From assembly GCA_041907025.1 (NCBI GenBank), contig JAYRIB010000050.1, positions 1-22,956 of the forward strand: 22,956 nt of DNA. The letters run 5' to 3'. The notes beneath the pieces were generated by a model. That model saw only the letters and a list, made by a program, of their open reading frames with translations. It was not told the origin of the DNA and did not search any database. Position 1 is the first letter of the stretch. Every line of letters begins with the position of its first letter. This DNA comes from CAYPSN01 sp041907025. Lineage in GTDB: Bacteria; Patescibacteriota; Saccharimonadia; CAILAD01; JADZBC01. Made by a program: the position numbers and the translations under genes. This document shows, one piece after another, positions 1 to 7,501 of this stretch.

Positions 1-178
1 AGACCAAGGTTTCCTGGGCAACGTTTATCGTCCCAGGGTTAGTCGGGCCTAAGCCGAGGCGAGTAGCGTAGGCGATGGACAACAGGTTGATATTCCTGTA
101 CCGGCTGTATTGTTCCCAGACAAGACGCAGGATGGTAGCTAGAGCGGTTTTTTGGCTATAGCCGTCTAAGCAGGTAGT

Positions 179-287
179 CCCCAGCACATTGAACTGGTAC
201 TGGAATATGTCCCACGATATATTTCCAAAACCAAGTATTCCTTTCTCTTTAAGAGAAACGAGTATGTACAAGTTCAACGTGCTGGGG
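179..287 (+). other. Hairpin expansion 1 inside 23S rRNA (helix 58/59 region)
   Basis: Arms 179-201 and 261-287 are nearly complementary: the outer CCCCAGCAC/GTGCTGGGG closes perfectly apart from one wobble-type change, followed by TTGAACT/AGTTCAA. The enclosed 59 bases hold smaller inverted repeats, including TTTCTCTT/AAGAGAAA at 242-258. The surrounding rRNA corresponds to E. coli positions about 1450-1550, placed by eye. It is an rRNA expansion segment or a removable intervening sequence. There is no open reading frame or intron core. Confidence 0.7.
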
Positions 288-490
288 GTGAGACGCGAAT
301 GAAATCCTAGCAATAGGAGATTCTAGCAAGCCAAACTGACTAGAAAATTGTCTGATTAATAGATACAGTCGCCCGTACCGATAACCAACTCAGGTGGTCG
401 GGTCGAGTAGACCAAGGTGCTCGGGAGAACCCTCGTTAAGGAACTCGGCAATATAGCGACCGTAACTTCGGGATAAGGTCTGCCGGGGCG

Positions 491-656
491 TACCACAGTG
501 ACTTTAATGTCGCTGATTGGTAATGTAGGTTTTGACTACAGTGCTTAAAAGGTATTGCAATGCGCAAATGAACATTTGTGCAAAGTAGTACAAAACCAAT
601 CCAGCTAAGGGTACATCTTCCCTTAGCGACAGAGACATTGGAGTCTTACTGTGGTG
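491..656 (+). other. Hairpin expansion 2 inside 23S rRNA (helix 63 region)
   Basis: The segment TACCACAGT...GACTTTAATGTC (491-512) pairs with GACATTGGAGTC...ACTGTGGTG (634-656). Further inward, GATTGGT (515-521) faces ACCAATC near 595-601, and CTAAGGG/CCCTTAG (605-626) forms a side hairpin, so a branched fold is likely. It sits between the conserved GTAACTTCGGGA and ACTGTTTATCAAAAACACAG stretches, the place of E. coli helix 63, which is known to vary in length among bacteria. Confidence 0.65.
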
Positions 657-825
657 CGTCTCGGCCGCAGCGAAAGAACCCATGCGACTGTTTATCAAAA
701 ACACAGGTTTGTGCGAACACGAAAGTGGATGTATACGAACTGACGCCTGCCCAGTGCTGGAAGGTTAAGTGGCGTTGTGCAAGCAGCAAAATGAAGCCCC
801 AGTAAACGGCGGCCCTAACTATAAG

Positions 826-883
<58 letters not shown>

Positions 884-1104
884 CGATATGGGTACTGTCT
901 CAACGAGGGACCCGGTGAAATTGCAATAGCGGTAAAGATGCCGTTTACCCGCACCAAGACGGATAGACCCCGTGCAGCTTTACTACAGCTTGGCATTGTG
1001 TCCGGTCTTACTTTGTGTAGCATAGGTGGGAGACTTTGAAGCATTGACGCTAGTCGATGTGGAGTCGCCAGTGAAATACCACCCTGATTAAGGCTTGACT
1101 CTAA

Positions 1105-1282
1105 CCTGGGCCACAGTCTGATTTCTCGATATTCCTCAACTTCGAATTTCTTTGTTAAAGTTTGCGCTTCGCGCTCATCGTATCAACAAATACGATTCGC
1201 TTGCGATGCTCAACTTTGCCTTGAACTTCTTTGTTGAATAATATCTTAGCCTTTAGGTAGAGAAATTAGACTCTGGTCCAGG
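1105..1282 (+). other. Hairpin expansion 3 inside 23S rRNA (helix 79 region), long IVS-like stem
   Basis: Arms 1105-1127 and 1260-1282 are complementary over 23 positions with a single true mismatch and a few G-U pairs. A second helix, 1128-1140 with 1233-1245, continues it. Inside are nested stems: CATCG/CGATG and CGTAT/ATACG around a CAACAA loop, and GCG CTTC GCG. It replaces the short helix 79 between ACCACCC and GTGTCTGGTGGG. Its A/T-rich core differs from the flanking rRNA. The long, near-perfect RNase III-like stem resembles known excised intervening sequences, but excision cannot be seen from DNA. Confidence 0.7.
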
Positions 1283-1629
1283 AACAGTGTCTGGTGGGTA
1301 GTTTAACTGGGGCGGTTGCCTCCTAAATTGTAACGGAGGCGTTCAAAGGTTAGCTAAGTTTGGATGGAAATCAAACTGATAGTGTAAGAGCATAAGCTAG
1401 CTTGACTGCGAGACATACAAGTCAAGCAGGTACGAAAGTAGGATCTAGTGACCCACTGTATTTAAATGTGGAATTGACAGTGCTCAACGGATAAAAGCTA
1501 CGCCGGGGATAACAGGCTTATAGCGCCCAATAGTTCACATAGACGGCGCTGTTTGGCACCTCGATGTCGGCTCGTCCCATCCTGGGGGGGAAGCACCTCC
1601 CAAGGGTTTGGCTGTTCGCCAATTAAAGG

Positions 1630-1677
<48 letters not shown>

Positions 1678-1706
1678 TGGTGTGGGCGTTAGGAAATTTG
1701 AGAAGA

Positions 1707-1738
<32 letters not shown>

Positions 1739-1952
1739 GAACCTCTGGTGTACCAGTTGTCGCGCCAGCGGCATTGCTGGGTAGCTATGTTCGGACGGGA
1801 TAAGCGCTGAAAGCATATAAGCGCGAAGCCTCCTTCAAGATTAGATTTCCCCATTAGGCTCGTTATAGACGATGACGTTGATAGGCACTAGGTGTACGCA
1901 CAGTAATGTGTTTAGCCGAGGTGTACTAATAGCCGATAGACTTTTTAACATC

Positions 1953-2152
1953 TTGCTTTTCTCTATTGTGACCTTCGGGTTTACAGTAAAGATATGCAAG
2001 AACCGTTTGCAACGTTCTTGACTGACAATTTGTAGGTATTACTACCACTTATTGTTATTGGTGTATTACCTCAAGGTGATTATATAAACAAATACAAATC
2101 CCGATACTTTTAAAGTGTCGGCCCTAGTGTCCGCCAGTTGGCGGACGACTGG
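1953..2152 (+). other. 23S-5S internal transcribed spacer with processing hairpins, no tRNA
   Basis: About 200 bases without a gene. It contains CAAGAAC...GTTCTTG (1997-2021). A hairpin at 2101-2121 (CCGATACTT/AAGTGTCGG, one G-U) follows. A longer stem at 2119-2155 has GTCCGCC/GGCGGAC at its tip and CGGCCC/GGGCCG at its base. The last stem reaches into the 5' strand of 5S rRNA helix I. I looked for a tRNA cloverleaf and did not find one. These stems are probably rRNA-processing sites. Confidence 0.6.
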
Positions 2153-2259
2153 GCCGGTGCTTTTAGCGGGGAGGCCACACCTGTTCCCATCCCGAACACA
2201 GAAGTTAAGCTCCTCAGCGGCGATGATACTCCTTTGGGGGAAAGTAGCACGGTGCCGGA
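2153..2259 (+). rRNA. rrf: 5S ribosomal RNA
   Basis: Contains the hallmark 5S core CCCATCCCGAACAC and GAAGTTAAGC. A 7-bp terminal helix I joins CCGGTGC (2154-2160) to GTGCCGG (2252-2258), with two G-U pairs. The length is about 106 nt, slightly shorter than the usual 115-120. It lies directly downstream of 23S and upstream of a terminator, the normal end of an rRNA operon. The exact ends are set by helix I and could shift by a few bases. Confidence 0.95.
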
Positions 2260-2268
2260 TTTATCATT

Positions 2269-2298
2269 AAGACCTTCGTTTTTAGCGAAGGTCTTTTT
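2269..2298 (+). terminator. Rho-independent terminator of the rRNA operon
   Basis: AAGACCTTCG (2269-2278) and CGAAGGTCTT (2286-2295) form a perfect 10-bp stem with a 7-nt loop, followed by a run of T to 2298. It lies 10 bases after 5S. Confidence 0.93.
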
Positions 2299-2329
2299 GT
2301 GTTTATTACATTAATATGACATAACCAGT

Positions 2330-2358
2330 TTGACGCGCCGGTGTTTATATGAAAGAAT
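2330..2358 (+). promoter_or_regulatory. Candidate promoter for the beta-propeller-like protein
   Basis: TTGACG (2330-2335), 17-bp spacer, AAGAAT (2353-2358, 4 of 6 matches). The -10 is weak. An alternative -10 is TATAAG at 2370-2375, which lacks a good -35. The gene follows a terminator, so some promoter must lie here. Confidence 0.4.
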
Positions 2359-2391
2359 TGCTACAACTGTATAAGTAAAGGCAAATAAATA

Positions 2392-3537
2392 ATGACAACA
2401 ACCAACGGAAAATCAGTAACAAAAAAGAAAACTACTCCAAGCTCTCGTACGATATCTTCATCAAAATCTACACTGCGTAAGTCTAAGTTTAATTCCAAGC
2501 TCGTAATAGTCTTTGCTCTACTTTTTGCCAGTGTTGGTGTATTTGTAGTGTATTTAAGCCAAGCAGCTACGGCACCACAGAATGGAGTACTACTAACTGG
2601 AATATCACAAAATGGAACTGATGCTGCAACTCAGAAAGTCCCAACTATTCCGTCGATCGATCGTGCTCAACCGGCTTTCGTGCCGAATCCAACACAGCTT
2701 AAATGGATAAAAAGCCTAAACACGTCGTCAGTTACCGTCATGTTTTCTAGTGGAGGCCCTAGGGAGCAGGTGGCGGTGTCTAAGGATGGTAAGAAGGTCT
2801 ACGTTGTTCTTAGAAATAATGCAAAAACGCCTGAAGGTTACTACGTATATACCATTAGCTCTTTTAATTTGCTCGATGGGTCTGGCAGAAAAGACTTGTT
2901 AACTGTTAATAAGACTGCATTTCATCTAAGTATCATGCTCTCGAGGGATGAGAACAGTATAGTTTTCACGACGGTAGACGACCTGCCTACGGGTGGTCAG
3001 CACCATGGCCTCTTTACATTCAGTATAGCTGGAGCAAACGCCAAGGCAAATGGCACAACGGTCAAAGAGCTTTCAATCCCAGAAGGTAATGTCAGGTATA
3101 CCATGTTAGGCTTTACGCCAGACAATAAATTCTTGTACTACTTCGCTGATTTTCGAAGTAATCCAGCCTACCCTGACTACAATACAATGGGCCATTACAC
3201 CACTAGCTTAGATGGAAGTAATAAGGTGTTCTTGGGGAGTAATATGTACAATGCTTATGCGATGTCTCCTGATGGTAAAGAACTATTAGCAAACAATCCC
3301 CAAAATCCACAATTTAGAACTATTACTATCTATAATCTTGATGGAAGTATCAAGCTTAGTTTGAGTCAAGACGTTGTGAATAAAATCTTTGCTGACGGCG
3401 GTCTCAGCTCGGCGGGTTGGTCGCCTGATGGCAAGTTTATATACATTGATAGCTATATAATTGATTCCATAACGGGCAAAATAACATCGCAAGTTGTTGG
3501 TACTAATATCATCCACTGGTTACCAGTACAGAGCTAA
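2392..3537 (+). CDS. Exported beta-propeller-like (TolB/WD40-type) protein
   Basis: 381 residues. Residues 1-35 are Lys/Ser/Thr-rich, 36-54 hydrophobic, and S56-Q57-A58 fits the -3/-1 rule of signal peptidase I, so export with possible cleavage is likely; an uncleaved anchor is the alternative. The mature part has five spaced motifs of the S-x-D-G-K type: VSKDGKK (129-135), LSRDENS (183-189), FTPDNKF (241-247), MSPDGKE (291-297) and WSPDGKF (343-349). These are followed by hydrophobic strands, the pattern of TolB/WD40-like propeller blades. No catalytic motif is visible. The function is unknown; a scaffold or binding role outside the cell is inferred. The ATG start is preceded by AAAGG. It is the first gene of the exported-protein island, after the rRNA terminator. 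Confidence 0.8.
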   Translation: MTTTNGKSVTKKKTTPSSRTISSSKSTLRKSKFNSKLVIVFALLFASVGVFVVYLSQAATAPQNGVLLTGISQNGTDAATQKVPTIPSIDRAQPAFVPNPTQLKWIKSLNTSSVTVMFSSGGPREQVAVSKDGKKVYVVLRNNAKTPEGYYVYTISSFNLLDGSGRKDLLTVNKTAFHLSIMLSRDENSIVFTTVDDLPTGGQHHGLFTFSIAGANAKANGTTVKELSIPEGNVRYTMLGFTPDNKFLYYFADFRSNPAYPDYNTMGHYTTSLDGSNKVFLGSNMYNAYAMSPDGKELLANNPQNPQFRTITIYNLDGSIKLSLSQDVVNKIFADGGLSSAGWSPDGKFIYIDSYIIDSITGKITSQVVGTNIIHWLPVQS

Positions 3538-3639
3538 TGTAGATAGGCATATGGCCAATATTGCAGGTTGGCCTGAGATACTCTAGGCAGGTGAGTTGAG
3601 GGGTATGTTCTCCGATAGCCTCCATAAGCATAACTACTA

Positions 3640-3668
3640 TTGACTATAGGGGTGGCCATTGTTACGAT
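3640..3668 (+). promoter_or_regulatory. Promoter overlapping a false upstream TTG start
   Basis: TTGACT (3640-3645), exactly 17 bp, TACGAT (3663-3668). The predicted transcript starts near 3675, so translation of the next gene cannot begin at the TTG at 3640; the first ATG, at 3709, is the start. The 172-bp gap before the gene also has the inverted repeat GGCCAA/TTGGCC (3553-3573), which lacks a T-run. Confidence 0.65.
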
Positions 3669-3708
3669 AGGCACAACCCTACTTAAAGCAGCAAAAAGGA
3701 TTCATACC

Positions 3709-5229
3709 ATGGCGACCAGAAAGACTACCAAGTCTACTCGACCAGCCCCTAGGACTACCAAGCAAAGAAGCTCAAAGAAACCCAGCAAACTCCGCGAGCA
3801 CGTAGCTAAGCTTTCTCCTAGCTCAATTTGGAGCTATGCGAGGTATGATAAGAAACTCACTGCATTATTCATACTACTTTTTGTGAGTGTTGGGACTTAT
3901 GTCATATATCGGAGTATAGCAGGAGTGGGCCACTTGACTACATCACAGTTTAATTGGTCTGGGACACCTGTAGCAGGGCACTCGAGTATTGAGAATGACC
4001 TTGTAATTGACAGTGCGCCCTTAAACGAACCGCTGTATTGGGCTAGTCAGTACTACTTTCAGACTCCAAGCGGTCAATCGCCGTCGGGGGTTGCTTACAT
4101 GGGGCTCCAAACAACGGGTAGTCGAGTTGATGGATCAAATGGCAAAACGGCTGTGTTCTCAGTATTCGGCGCTGCCATACAAGCGACCGCAGGCGCTTGC
4201 TCGGTAGAACAAGGAACTAACTTCGATGGATACCAGGGGCTGTCAGGAACTAGCTGCAGGGTGCCCTATGATTGGTCTGCTGGCACTTCGTATCGTTTCA
4301 AGATTGTACGAGGCGCGACAGAGGGTCAAAACACCTGGTGGATTGGTACCGTTAATGGGCGAGAGATCGGCAGTATAAAGGTAGCATCTAGCTGGGGTGG
4401 GATGAAGGGCGTGTCTTTAATGTGGACTGAATACTTTGGTAATCAGCCTGCTGAGTGTAAGGGCTATCCCTATGCCCGTGCTCGTTTTAGCAATCCTATT
4501 GCTGATGGCAGGATGATAAATGCTCAGCCTGGCAGCTCTCTTAAGTGCTCAAATGCTAAGGTGGCCATTACACCAAGCGGCATTACTCAAGAGGTCGGCA
4601 TCCCGCCTCTTCCACCCCCACCGAATGTAAAGGATTGCAAGTCTGATGGAACGTGCCCGCGATGTAGTATAGCCGTAACTGGGAATAGCAGAGGTACATG
4701 GACAGCCACATGGAGTAGCTCGAACCTTGGTACCGCTAAGTATGGCTGGGGAGCAACCCTCAAAAACTCTGCCACTGGTGCTGCGGCCACTACAGGACTA
4801 CCCGTTAATGGGTCGCGTGTTGTGTCGCCACTCGCTGGAGTCTATAACACGTATACTCTAAATATCTATGATGGTTGGGCTATTTCGAACGTAAGCTGTA
4901 CTATTACAGTTCGTCCTGGAGGTGCGACTACACCGCCGCCACCAGCCCCTCCGCCCCCGCCTGCAGCGGCGTACTGCAAAATTAGCGTGGCAAAGAATAG
5001 TAGTGGAACGTGGATCGGGAGTTGGAGCACGTATAATCTTGGTGCGGCACAGTACGGATGGGACGCAACCTTGACAAACTCAGCAACTGGTAATACTACA
5101 AATAACGTAGGGATTAATAGCTCACGTACGCTTGCGCCACGAGTTGGATACAATAACACCTATACCCTCAGGATTTATGACGGCTGGGCCGTAACTAGTA
5201 CGCAGTGTTCGACGACCATTAAAGGATAG
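3709..5229 (+). CDS. Exported DUF3472-like protein with two tandem Trp-rich C-terminal repeats
   Basis: 506 residues from the ATG at 3709, which follows AAAGGA. The N-terminus is basic (about 1-48), 50-67 hydrophobic, with S69-I70-A71 as a cleavage-like site. Residues about 78-290 resemble DUF3472: YYFQ, GVAYMGLQ, VFSVFGA, a W-x-x-G-x-x-YRF strand, a WW strand and EYF. The assignment is by eye and moderate. A proline linker leads to two related modules of about 80 residues (319-400 and 423-505), separated by a second PPP/APP linker. Each has a starting Cys, G-T-W, NLG-x-A-x-YGW, SATG, NTYTL, IYDGWA and a second Cys. The product is probably a surface-displayed carbohydrate- or protein-binding protein (inference). 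An 8-bp hairpin overlaps the stop codon. Confidence 0.8.
   Translation: MATRKTTKSTRPAPRTTKQRSSKKPSKLREHVAKLSPSSIWSYARYDKKLTALFILLFVSVGTYVIYRSIAGVGHLTTSQFNWSGTPVAGHSSIENDLVIDSAPLNEPLYWASQYYFQTPSGQSPSGVAYMGLQTTGSRVDGSNGKTAVFSVFGAAIQATAGACSVEQGTNFDGYQGLSGTSCRVPYDWSAGTSYRFKIVRGATEGQNTWWIGTVNGREIGSIKVASSWGGMKGVSLMWTEYFGNQPAECKGYPYARARFSNPIADGRMINAQPGSSLKCSNAKVAITPSGITQEVGIPPLPPPPNVKDCKSDGTCPRCSIAVTGNSRGTWTATWSSSNLGTAKYGWGATLKNSATGAAATTGLPVNGSRVVSPLAGVYNTYTLNIYDGWAISNVSCTITVRPGGATTPPPPAPPPPPAAAYCKISVAKNSSGTWIGSWSTYNLGAAQYGWDATLTNSATGNTTNNVGINSSRTLAPRVGYNNTYTLRIYDGWAVTSTQCSTTIKG
4663..5226 (+). repeat. Tandem duplicated Trp-rich module inside the DUF3472-like gene
   Basis: Copy 1 is coded at 4663-4908 and copy 2 at 4975-5223, separated by a proline-rich spacer. 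Shared positions include C at the start, GTW, WS, NLG, YGW, ATL-x-NSATG, YNTYTL-x-IYDGWA and a late C. The DNA copies have diverged, so the duplication is not recent. Confidence 0.85.
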
Positions 5230-5248
5230 GAGTTCCTAGGCCTATCCT
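5223..5248 (+). other. Inverted repeat over the stop codon (weak terminator or 3'-end hairpin)
   Basis: AGGATAGG (5223-5230) and CCTATCCT (5241-5248) form a perfect 8-bp stem with a 10-nt loop that includes the TAG stop. There is no T-tract, so it is not a classical terminator; it may protect the 3' end of the mRNA. Confidence 0.4.
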
Positions 5249-5283
5249 CGCAGGCTACTAAAGAGCAACCTGCACACACTTGA

Positions 5284-5312
5284 TTGACATCATGCTTATG
5301 GTAGATTATGCT
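5284..5312 (+). promoter_or_regulatory. Promoter of the LPQTG protein and probably the downstream VanY genes
   Basis: TTGACA (5284-5289, perfect), 17-bp spacer, TATGCT (5307-5312). The predicted transcript start is near 5319, giving a leader of about 30 nt. Confidence 0.75.
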
Positions 5313-5349
5313 GTAACTAAAGTAAGGGTAACTATTTAAAAGGGGTATT

Positions 5350-7479
5350 ATGAGAAACAAAAAAGATAGTCAGCAAAAAGGTTTAATTAGCACTCCAAAA
5401 AAGCGGAGTCGCTGGCTGTTGGTGCCGTTCTTGGCCTTGTTCGCTTTTCTAGGTACCGTGATTATTTTGCGCAGCTTGGCATCTACTCCGCCAACAGATC
5501 CGAACGATGTATTGCGGGGAGGTTTTAGTACCGCCAGCACTGCGACAGCTCGTGCTCAAACCATATCTAAGATGAACAGCACCGCACTCGAGAACAAGGG
5601 AGCAAAGGAATTGTTTGCTTATTTCGGCATTACTGAGCAAGAGATCAACACCTCCACTCTTGTATCTGGTGTTAACCCTCGAACTTCGTCATATTCCAAT
5701 TGGTTGTCATTTGGTCGTACCCAACGACCCGGATCTACTGGATTGAGTGTAGGGGGCGTTACGTTTTGGTCGAAGCCTATGAAAGATGCTTGGTCAACCG
5801 GAACAACAATCACCCAGCCAATGCTCAAGGGTAGAACGAAGGATGGCCGAGATTTCTTAATCCATGCTGAGTGTGGAAATCTGGTTATGCCAAACCTCAC
5901 GCCGTACAAGGGTAGTCCGCACGCTACAATTAAGAAAGAAGCTGTGTCGCCAGCCGCTGGTAGCAAAGTTAAGCCAGGTGACATTATTAAATACCGCTTG
6001 ACGGTTAGGAGTGATGGTAACACCAACGCTTATGCAACCATTGCTGATCTGATCCCAGTGGGCACGACCTTCGTGAGTGGCGATGTTGAGACTAAGAACG
6101 CTATACCAATTGCCACTGAAACACGCAACAATCAAAAGCTGTACCGCTGGGCTAATTATGGCTTAGCTCCAAACGCAGTTGTGAAGATTCTTGTAACCGT
6201 AAAGGTGAATGCTGATACTAAGAACGGTTTTTGTAACATTGCCTACCTGAGTTGGTTTAAGGAGCAGACCATTCCGGCAGCTTCAGAGAAGATTTGTCAC
6301 AACTTAACGCTGACAGTAACGCCACCACCAACTACCCCGCCACCAACCACACCGCCGCCTCCAACAACTGGTTCGCCGACCTTGAGGATCGAGAAGACTG
6401 CCACCAGCCCTGCAGCCGGTAGTGCAGTCAAGCCAGGTGACGTGATTACTTATAGCGTGGTTGGTAGTAACGTTGGTACGGCCGAAGCTACAGCGGTCCA
6501 GCTCTTTGATGGGGTGCAAGATAATGGTTGGTTCGAATTTGTAGAGCTCGGCGCACTCACAACCGCTGCTGGTCAGCCAGTGCCTGCCGGTGATATTAGT
6601 GAGAAGGTTGTAGCGCGAGCAATAGGCGGCTATAAGTACTATGGCTACGTTAAGAAGACGTTAAAGCCAAACGAGAGTGTTAAGTTTACTATCAAGTTTA
6701 AAGTTATTGATGCAGTGAATCCAGCGCTAAAGGTTTGTGACCTCGCTACCATATCCGACAGTCGCAGTACCGACAATAATGTGTGGGCAAATGACGAGGT
6801 CTGCCATAACGTCGAAGGTATTGAGAAGCACAAGACCGCTATATTCCTCAATCGTACTGGCTCTGACGGTAAGCCGTTGCCAGCCGATGGTAAGAACGTA
6901 GCAAAGGCAGGAGACGAGATCCAATATTCTCTGACCACAAAGAACAAGGGCGGTAAGGCGCTGGTAGACTATGTGATCGAGGAAGATCTTAAGGATGTGC
7001 TGGAGTATGCTGATGTTACCGACAACGGCGGCGGTGTGCTTACGAGTGGTATTCTCACCTGGAAAGTCACCATTGCGGCCAATACAACTGATACCAGAAT
7101 GTTCAAAGTTAAGGTTAAGAATCCAATTCCAAACTTGGCTGCTAAGCCAAGCTCACCAGGGTCGTATGACTACCGCATGACGAACATCTACGGTGACACG
7201 GTCGAAATTCCGGTCGACAAGCCAATCACTCAGACTATCATCGATGTCTTGCCACAGACTGGTGCTCTAGGAATGCTCATGATCCCACTAGTACTTGCTA
7301 CAGCACTCTTGCTGGCCTATACGAGCGGCGTATTCGGCAAGGGTCGCACCAAGAGTAGCTCCGCGAGCCCTCAGCAGCACATGGCGCAGGCTGGTCCACA
7401 GAACGTACTGCATAAGCCAGGTGACCAGTTCCATCCACAGCACCACCAGACAGCAGACGAGGAGCAGCCGAAGGCCTAG
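5350..7479 (+). CDS. Exported DUF11-type repeat protein with LPQTG cell-wall anchor
   Basis: 709 residues. The signal region is basic 1-21 and hydrophobic 22-40, with S42-L43-A44. Residues about 60-190 form an unrecognised domain ending in ECGNLV. Three DUF11-like beta-sandwich modules follow at about 192-322, 344-492 and 497-633. The first two share the pattern K-x-A-x-SPAAGS-x-VKPGD-x-I-x-Y and a late C-x-(I/L)-A...CHN. Between modules 1 and 2 lies a Pro/Thr linker. The C-terminus has the sortase signal LPQTG (634-638), a hydrophobic span (about 642-658) and basic residues. About 45 further Gln/His-rich residues follow, whereas sortase signals normally end soon after the basic residues. A sortase would cleave within LPQTG and link the protein to the wall. 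It is probably a stalk or adhesin; module boundaries are approximate. Likely cotranscribed with the next two genes. Confidence 0.87.
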   Translation: MRNKKDSQQKGLISTPKKRSRWLLVPFLALFAFLGTVIILRSLASTPPTDPNDVLRGGFSTASTATARAQTISKMNSTALENKGAKELFAYFGITEQEINTSTLVSGVNPRTSSYSNWLSFGRTQRPGSTGLSVGGVTFWSKPMKDAWSTGTTITQPMLKGRTKDGRDFLIHAECGNLVMPNLTPYKGSPHATIKKEAVSPAAGSKVKPGDIIKYRLTVRSDGNTNAYATIADLIPVGTTFVSGDVETKNAIPIATETRNNQKLYRWANYGLAPNAVVKILVTVKVNADTKNGFCNIAYLSWFKEQTIPAASEKICHNLTLTVTPPPTTPPPTTPPPPTTGSPTLRIEKTATSPAAGSAVKPGDVITYSVVGSNVGTAEATAVQLFDGVQDNGWFEFVELGALTTAAGQPVPAGDISEKVVARAIGGYKYYGYVKKTLKPNESVKFTIKFKVIDAVNPALKVCDLATISDSRSTDNNVWANDEVCHNVEGIEKHKTAIFLNRTGSDGKPLPADGKNVAKAGDEIQYSLTTKNKGGKALVDYVIEEDLKDVLEYADVTDNGGGVLTSGILTWKVTIAANTTDTRMFKVKVKNPIPNLAAKPSSPGSYDYRMTNIYGDTVEIPVDKPITQTIIDVLPQTGALGMLMIPLVLATALLLAYTSGVFGKGRTKSSSASPQQHMAQAGPQNVLHKPGDQFHPQHHQTADEEQPKA

Positions 7480-7501
7480 TTAAGGAGCTAAAAAGATCTT
7501 T

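Noticed and set aside
1105..1282. Group I or homing-endonuclease intron in 23S
   Set aside because: The insert is too short (about 180 bases), has no LAGLIDADG frame and no intron core, and simply closes as a hairpin at a variable rRNA helix.
1953..2152. tRNA gene in the 23S-5S spacer
   Set aside because: No cloverleaf with a GTTCRANNC T-loop is present; the stems found are isolated hairpins.
3640..3708. N-terminal extension of the DUF3472-like protein from a TTG
   Set aside because: The TTG is part of the promoter -35 box, and the ATG at 3709 matches the family's N-terminal pattern.
5223..5248. Classical terminator after the DUF3472-like gene
   Set aside because: The stem is perfect but no T-run follows, so it is listed only as a hairpin.
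6319..6378. CRISPR-like or microsatellite repeat in the Pro/Thr region
   Set aside because: The short repeated CCACCA/ACTACC units encode a proline-threonine linker in frame; there are no spacers.
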